From assembly GCA_964395065.1 (NCBI GenBank), contig CAYNAM010000026.1:1-25469 (forward strand): a stretch of DNA of 25,469 nucleotides. The letters run 5' to 3'. A program made the translations under genes and the position numbers. Positions 21,305 through 25,469 of this stretch are shown here, in pieces. The notes under the pieces are model-generated. The model had not been told where the DNA came from and did not search any database. It saw nothing but the letters and a program-made list of their open reading frames with translations. The stretch's first letter is position 1, and each line of letters starts with the position of its first letter. Source of the stretch: Entomomonas sp964395065 (lineage in GTDB: Bacteria; Pseudomonadota; Gammaproteobacteria; Pseudomonadales; Pseudomonadaceae).

Positions 21305-23176
21305 ATGCAAAAAATCTCTTTAAATCAGTCTGTACAAGTTGATAGTAGTGCGATAGCTCCCTTTCCAAATTCTAAAAAAATTTATGTTCAAGGTTCAAAG
21401 CCCTCAATCAAAGTCCCCATGAGAGAAGTCTCTGTAAGCGAAACCCAAACATCTACAGCGCCTGAAATCAATCCATCCGTTACAATCTATGATACTTCAG
21501 GTGTTTATACTGACCCTAACGCCAGTATTGATATTTGTAAAGGACTCCCAGATATTCGCTCAACATGGATCAATGACCGTCAGGCCACAGAGCAACTTAC
21601 ACAATTAAGTTCCAACTTTTCTCAACAGCGCCTAGCAGACCCAGAACTTCAAAGTATGCGTTTTGGCCTAAAGCGTCTACCAAAAAAAGCAAAAGCTGGT
21701 CAAAATATTACGCAGATGCATTATGCTAAAAAAGGCATTATTACCGACGAAATGGAGTTTGTGGCCATTCGTGAAAACCTTAGGCTACAAGAGCAATTAG
21801 AGGCAGGTGTATACAATCAACAACATCAAGGAAATAGTTTTGGTGCCAGTATTCCTCAGCAAATCACACCTGAATTTGTCCGCCAAGAAATAGCCCGAGG
21901 TCGTGCCATTATTCCTGCCAATATCAATCATGTTGAATTAGAACCTATGATTATTGGTCGTAACTTTCTCGTAAAAATCAATGGCAATATTGGTAACAGT
22001 GCACTTGGTTCATCTATAGAGGAAGAGGTTGCCAAACTCACATGGGGAATCCGTTGGGGAGCAGATACGATCATGGACTTATCAACGGGTAAACACATCC
22101 ATGAAACTCGTGAGTGGATCATTCGTAATAGCCCTGTTCCTATTGGAACTGTTCCTATTTATCAGGCACTGGAGAAAACAGGTGGTATTGCAGAAGATCT
22201 AACATGGGAACTTTTTAGAGACACTCTAATTGAACAGGCAGAACAAGGTGTAGATTACTTTACTATTCATGCGGGGTTACGCTTACATCATATACCTTTA
22301 ACGGCTAAAAGGGTAACAGGGATCGTTTCCCGTGGAGGCTCCATCATGGCTAAGTGGTGTTTAGCTCATCACCAAGAAAACTTCCTCTATACCCATTTTG
22401 AAGATATTTGTGACATTATGAAAGCTTACGATGTTAGCTTTTCATTAGGCGATGGATTACGTCCGGGATCAGTTGCAGACGCAAATGATGCGGCTCAGTT
22501 TGGTGAATTAGAAACCTTGGGCGAGCTAACTAAAACAGCATGGAAACATGATATACAGACAATCATCGAAGGACCTGGTCATATCCCTATGCACTTAATT
22601 AAAGAAAATATGGATAAACAACTGGAGTGTTGTGACGAAGCACCTTTTTATACATTAGGTCCATTAGTCACCGACATTGCGCCCGGTTATGACCATATCA
22701 CTTCAGGTATAGGAGCCGCAATGATCGGTTGGTATGGCTGCTCCATGCTCTGCTATGTTACACCCAAAGAGCATTTAGGTTTACCCAATAAAGAAGACGT
22801 TAAAACGGGTATTATTACCTATAAAATTGCAGCTCATGCTGCTGATTTGGCCAAAGGCCACCCCGGTGCACAAATACGAGATAATGCACTTTCAAAAGCA
22901 CGCTTTGAATTTCGTTGGGAAGATCAATTTAACTTAGGCCTTGATCCTGATACTGCTCGTACTTTTCATGATGAAACTCTTCCCAAAGACTCCGCAAAAG
23001 TTGCTCATTTTTGCTCAATGTGCGGCCCGAAATTCTGCTCAATGAAGATATCTAAAGAAGTTCGCGATTATGCCAATCAAACAGAAACCTTAGCAACAAC
23101 AGAACTAGAAATCGAGATGCAAGAAAAAGCAAATCAATTCAAGCAACAAGGCGCCAAAATATACAACAGAGTATAA
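21305..23176 (+). CDS. thiC: Phosphomethylpyrimidine synthase (HMP-P synthase)
   Basis: ThiC is a radical-SAM-type enzyme that rearranges aminoimidazole ribotide to hydroxymethylpyrimidine phosphate for thiamine. The 623-residue protein contains the N-terminal ThiC-associated domain (SKKIYVQGS through VYTDP) and then the barrel with GNSALGSSIEEEVAKLTWG, GTVPIYQALEK, VDYFTIHAG, FSLGDGLRPGS and EGPGHIPMHLI. The C-terminal cluster motif CX2CX4C is Cys570, Cys573 and Cys578 (FCSMCGPKFC). The ATG at 21305 is chosen because AGGTGG lies 8 bases upstream; an in-frame GTG at 21293 is inside that ribosome site. Regulation is by the TPP riboswitch just upstream. Confidence 0.97.
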   Translation: MQKISLNQSVQVDSSAIAPFPNSKKIYVQGSKPSIKVPMREVSVSETQTSTAPEINPSVTIYDTSGVYTDPNASIDICKGLPDIRSTWINDRQATEQLTQLSSNFSQQRLADPELQSMRFGLKRLPKKAKAGQNITQMHYAKKGIITDEMEFVAIRENLRLQEQLEAGVYNQQHQGNSFGASIPQQITPEFVRQEIARGRAIIPANINHVELEPMIIGRNFLVKINGNIGNSALGSSIEEEVAKLTWGIRWGADTIMDLSTGKHIHETREWIIRNSPVPIGTVPIYQALEKTGGIAEDLTWELFRDTLIEQAEQGVDYFTIHAGLRLHHIPLTAKRVTGIVSRGGSIMAKWCLAHHQENFLYTHFEDICDIMKAYDVSFSLGDGLRPGSVADANDAAQFGELETLGELTKTAWKHDIQTIIEGPGHIPMHLIKENMDKQLECCDEAPFYTLGPLVTDIAPGYDHITSGIGAAMIGWYGCSMLCYVTPKEHLGLPNKEDVKTGIITYKIAAHAADLAKGHPGAQIRDNALSKARFEFRWEDQFNLGLDPDTARTFHDETLPKDSAKVAHFCSMCGPKFCSMKISKEVRDYANQTETLATTELEIEMQEKANQFKQQGAKIYNRV

Positions 23177-23185
23177 CCTTAAAAC

Positions 23186-23235
23186 ATTAACAGTGTGATT
23201 AAATCATCTTTGTAAAATTTAATCACACTGTTAAT
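23186..23235. terminator. Strong 18-bp stem-loop after thiC
   Basis: TTAACAGTGTGATTAAA (23187-23203) is perfectly complementary to 23218-23234, extended by one A-T pair to 18 bp, with a 14-base loop. The T tract after it is poor (TAATTAATTG), so it may be a weak terminator or a 3'-end protecting structure. Confidence 0.65.
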
Positions 23236-23306
23236 TAATTGACTATTGAATTGGCTGTTATAATAAACGGCTACATTTTAAATGTTTTAAGGATTGGGAG
23301 ATAAAA

Positions 23307-23951
23307 ATGAATATTGACGAAATTGCTGCTAAACGCTTTACGACAAAAAAATACAATAGCAGTAAGAAAATATCAGAACAACACATCAAACAGCTTTGTA
23401 ATATTTTACGAAACAGTCCCTCCTCTGTTAATTCACAACCTTGGCATTTTTTTGTTATCAGCTCAACAGAAGCAAAACAGAAGATTTTACCGGGTGTTAG
23501 TGAGTTTAATCATGGGCGTATTACTGATGCTTCACATGTTGTCGTTTTTTGCGCCAAAACAGATCTCTCAGAAGAGCACATGCAAGCCATTTTAGATCAA
23601 GAAGATAAAGATGGACGCTTTGCTACGGCAGAAATCAAACAAGCCAATGACGATGGACGCCACTATTTTGTCGGTTTAAACAGCAAAACACCTCACGACC
23701 AATTTAATTGGGAATCTAAGCAGGTCTATATTGCACTTGGGAACTTACTACTAGGTGCTGCTTGTTTAGGCATCGACTCTACACCCATCGAAGGATTCGA
23801 TCCAGCTAAACTTGATGAAATCTTGGGCTTAAAGAATAAAGGCTTATCCAGCGTTGTTATTGCTAGTTTAGGCTATCATGCTGAAGATGACTTCAACAGC
23901 AAATTGAATAAATCTCGTTTAGAGGAAAAACAACTCTTTACATTTATGTAG
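23307..23951 (+). CDS. nfsB: NfsB-like oxygen-insensitive NAD(P)H nitroreductase
   Basis: This FMN flavoprotein reduces nitro compounds and quinones with NAD(P)H. The 214 residues follow E. coli NfsB closely as I recall it: KRFTTKKY at the start (FMN phosphate contact), NSPSSVNSQPWHFFVIS, ASHVVVFCAKT, DQEDKDGRFAT, KQVYIALGNLLLGAACLGID and PIEGFD, then DFNSKLNKSRL near the end. It works as a dimer in the cytoplasm. GGGAGA lies 7-8 bases before the ATG. It stands alone between the thiC stem-loop and a terminator shared with pyrE. Confidence 0.92.
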   Translation: MNIDEIAAKRFTTKKYNSSKKISEQHIKQLCNILRNSPSSVNSQPWHFFVISSTEAKQKILPGVSEFNHGRITDASHVVVFCAKTDLSEEHMQAILDQEDKDGRFATAEIKQANDDGRHYFVGLNSKTPHDQFNWESKQVYIALGNLLLGAACLGIDSTPIEGFDPAKLDEILGLKNKGLSSVVIASLGYHAEDDFNSKLNKSRLEEKQLFTFM

Positions 23952-24008
23952 TGACAATTGTTGCAGTATCTACTCATATAATTATAAAGACACTGTCTAC
24001 TAACAACG

Positions 24009-24034
24009 AAAAAGGAGCTATTAGCTCCTTTTTT
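24009..24034. terminator. Bidirectional terminator between nfsB and pyrE
   Basis: GGAGCTA (24014-24020) and TAGCTCC (24022-24028) form the stem, with AAAAA before and TTTTTT after, so it can serve both convergent genes. Confidence 0.88.
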
Positions 24035-24043
24035 ATTACTTAC

Positions 24044-24685
24044 TCATACCCCGTATTGCTCACGGTATTTTTTAACCGCTGGCAAATGTTCATTTAACTC
24101 GGGAGCTTCACCTAAATATTCTAAAATCATATCCAATGTCACAATGCTTAATACGGGCATTCTAAACTCTTCTTCAATTTCTTGAATCGCTGACAAGGTT
24201 CCTTGACCGCGCTCTTGTCTATCTAATGCAATGATGACCCCTGCAGTGACTGCTTTCTCATTTCTTATAATCTGCATCACTTCACGTATCGCTGTACCGG
24301 CGGTGATCACATCATCAATTAACAACACATCACCCTTTAGCGCAGAACCGACCAATACGCCACCTTCACCATGGTCTTTAGCTTCTTTACGATTAAAACA
24401 CCATGGGTAATCTTGCTCATAATCCTCAGCCAGTGAAATAGCGGTTGCTACAGCGAGGGGAACACCTTTATAAGCAGGGCCAAATAACACATCAAATTCT
24501 AATCCACTCTCAACAATTGCTGCCGCATAAAACTGCCCTAAACGCGAAATAGCAGCGCCTGAATTAAAAAGTCCTGCATTAAAAAAATAAGGGCTTACTC
24601 GACCTGACTTGAGTGTAAACTCACCAAAACGTAAAACTCCTTGCTCAATAGCAAACTTAATAAAATCCCGCTGATAATCTTGCAT
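24044..24685 (-). CDS. pyrE: Orotate phosphoribosyltransferase
   Basis: PyrE joins orotate to PRPP to make orotidine monophosphate in pyrimidine synthesis. The 213-residue protein has FTLKSGRVSPYFFNAGLF near 23-40 (orotate side), FGPAYKGVPLA near 68-78, the catalytic flexible loop with Lys100, Lys103 and His105 (NRKEAKDHGEGG), and the PRPP-binding motif LLIDDVITAGTA at 121-132. AGGTGA stands just before the ATG, and a TATAAT (minus strand, 24737-24742) some 55 bases upstream is the probable -10. It is divergent from crc, the arrangement I recall for Pseudomonas. Confidence 0.96.
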   Translation of the reverse strand: MQDYQRDFIKFAIEQGVLRFGEFTLKSGRVSPYFFNAGLFNSGAAISRLGQFYAAAIVESGLEFDVLFGPAYKGVPLAVATAISLAEDYEQDYPWCFNRKEAKDHGEGGVLVGSALKGDVLLIDDVITAGTAIREVMQIIRNEKAVTAGVIIALDRQERGQGTLSAIQEIEEEFRMPVLSIVTLDMILEYLGEAPELNEHLPAVKKYREQYGV

Positions 24686-25041
24686 GCATCACCTAAATAC
24701 CGAATCTAATAATGTAATAAGCCTATTTTAACGATAATTATACAAACCTTCACACCTAATTAATATTAAAAATAAATAAGGTATCATTTAAAAACATCTT
24801 TTATTACATATTAAAGTACACAGTACATATTATGAAGATAATCTTGATGCGTCTCAGCTACAAAAAGATATTTTTTGTTGTAGAATGCAAAACTATCTAT
24901 TAAATATCTTTAACTTCAATTTAAAAAAAAGCTATTTAACTAATTCTAATGCATGTAGTTATAATTGTTTGAACAAATTGATTAAAAAAATAATCGAACT
25001 AGAGTATGATAGGCTGTAGTTTGTAAAGAGGTTTTCTTATT
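24686..25041. promoter_or_regulatory. pyrE-crc divergent promoter region
   Basis: These 356 AT-rich bases hold no gene that I can support. The pyrE -10 (TATAAT on the minus strand) is at 24737-24742. TATGAT at 25005-25010 is the probable crc -10, with only a poor -35. AAAGAGG (25025-25031) is the crc ribosome site. The middle is featureless; I see no pyrimidine-attenuator hairpin before pyrE. Confidence 0.45.
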
Positions 25042-25469
25042 ATGCGTGTTGTGAGCGTTAATGTTAATGGCATTAAAAAAGCGACTAAATTAGGTTTATT
25101 TGATTGGTTGGCGAATCAGTCGGCTGATGTTATCTGCTTACAAGACACTCGCATTACAAATCAAGAAATTGAAGCACCTGAATTCCAACTAGAAGGATTT
25201 AACCTTTTTAGTTGTGACTCTTTTGAACCTGAAAAAGGGGGAGTTGCTATTTACTCTCGCTTACAACCCAAAGCAATTATTTTTGGTTTAGGTTTTCCAG
25301 AGGCTGACCATTTTGGTCGCTATTTGCAGTTAGACTTTGATAAAGTCAGCGTCTCTTCTTTGTTATTTCCAACAGGTCAAGAAGGTGAGAAACAGCTGGA
25401 TGAAAAGTTTTCATTCATGGAAAATTTTACTGAATATCTTATCAAACAACGCCGCAAACGCCGTGAATA
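25042..25469 (+). CDS. crc: Catabolite repression control protein Crc, 5' part
   Basis: The open frame of 142 codons runs off the right edge. It belongs to the exonuclease III/endonuclease-phosphatase fold: MRVVSVNVNGI at the start, DVICLQDTRI, GVAIYSRLQPKA, FGRYLQLDFDKVSV, then KFSFMENFTEYL and RRKRRE. The active-site glutamate of exonuclease III (LQETK) is replaced by aspartate at residue 35 (LQDTR), as I recall for Pseudomonas Crc, which lacks nuclease activity and instead helps Hfq repress A-rich mRNAs during carbon catabolite repression. The divergent pyrE supports Crc over XthA. The C-terminal half is not seen. Confidence 0.9.
   Translation, partial: MRVVSVNVNGIKKATKLGLFDWLANQSADVICLQDTRITNQEIEAPEFQLEGFNLFSCDSFEPEKGGVAIYSRLQPKAIIFGLGFPEADHFGRYLQLDFDKVSVSSLLFPTGQEGEKQLDEKFSFMENFTEYLIKQRRKRRE

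Noticed and set aside
25042..25469. Exonuclease III (xthA) instead of crc
   Set aside because: LQDTR replaces the catalytic LQETK, and the motifs and the divergent pyrE match Crc as recalled from Pseudomonas. The missing C-terminal half leaves a small doubt.
1..25469. CRISPR arrays, defence islands, toxin-antitoxin pairs, prophage or tRNA genes
   Set aside because: I looked for regularly spaced repeats, small paired genes, integrases and cloverleaf sequences on both strands and found none that are convincing.

Overview
The window is AT-rich chromosomal DNA from a gammaproteobacterium that I place in or near the Pseudomonadaceae. The best taxonomic clues are at the right edge and in the middle. 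At the right edge, pyrE lies divergent from a crc gene whose product carries LQDTR, the Crc version of the exonuclease III LQETK motif. In the middle are an ErdR-like LuxR response regulator and the order argC / envelope protein / erpA. The low GC content is unusual for Pseudomonas and would suit an insect-gut relative such as Entomomonas; that genus-level suggestion is inference from memory. Most of the window is conserved housekeeping sequence. I see no CRISPR array, tRNA, rRNA, phage module or complete insertion sequence.

Layout. 1-566: 3' end of glmS, sharing a bidirectional terminator with the next operon. 602-4316 (minus): sulfate ABC importer sbp-cysT-cysW-cysA. 4479-4781: small ABM-fold monooxygenase. 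4849-6042 (minus): metK. 6266-10562 (minus): a run of five genes read as pglL-like O-oligosaccharyltransferase, tesB, pcs, GIY-YIG protein and Nudix CoA pyrophosphatase. 10731-12983 (plus): argC, a coiled-coil membrane protein and erpA. 13011-13664 (minus): erdR-like regulator. 13795-14086: decayed EamA transporter. 14117-16601: LysR regulator divergent from an SDR dehydrogenase and acetolactate decarboxylase, which together form an acetoin/2,3-butanediol-type module. 16629-18122 (minus): DTW-domain tRNA modification enzyme and a coiled-coil membrane protein. 18508-20645: MFS solute transporter convergent with an IclR regulator. 21130-23176: TPP riboswitch and thiC. 23307-23951: nfsB-like nitroreductase. 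24044-24685 (minus): pyrE. 25042-end: crc, cut by the window edge.

How the genes work together. The sulfate importer and MetK lie along the sulfur to methionine to SAM route. The tesB/pcs/Nudix run deals with acyl-CoA, CoA and membrane lipid, and Pcs would let the cell make phosphatidylcholine from external choline. The LysR/SDR/AlsD unit has no acetolactate synthase beside it, so its acetolactate must come from elsewhere. The IclR protein probably controls the neighbouring MFS gene through two matching palindromes that flank its promoter.

The most interesting signals are regulatory: a textbook LysR box about 63 bases upstream of the predicted SDR transcription start, the twin TTC-N8-GAA sites around the MFS promoter, and a thiC leader in which a TPP aptamer, an anti-Shine-Dalgarno helix and an AACAACAA (Hfq/Crc-like) loop are stacked together. 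The eroded EamA gene next to the acetoin module suggests a past replacement event. I did not find a clearly new multi-gene system.
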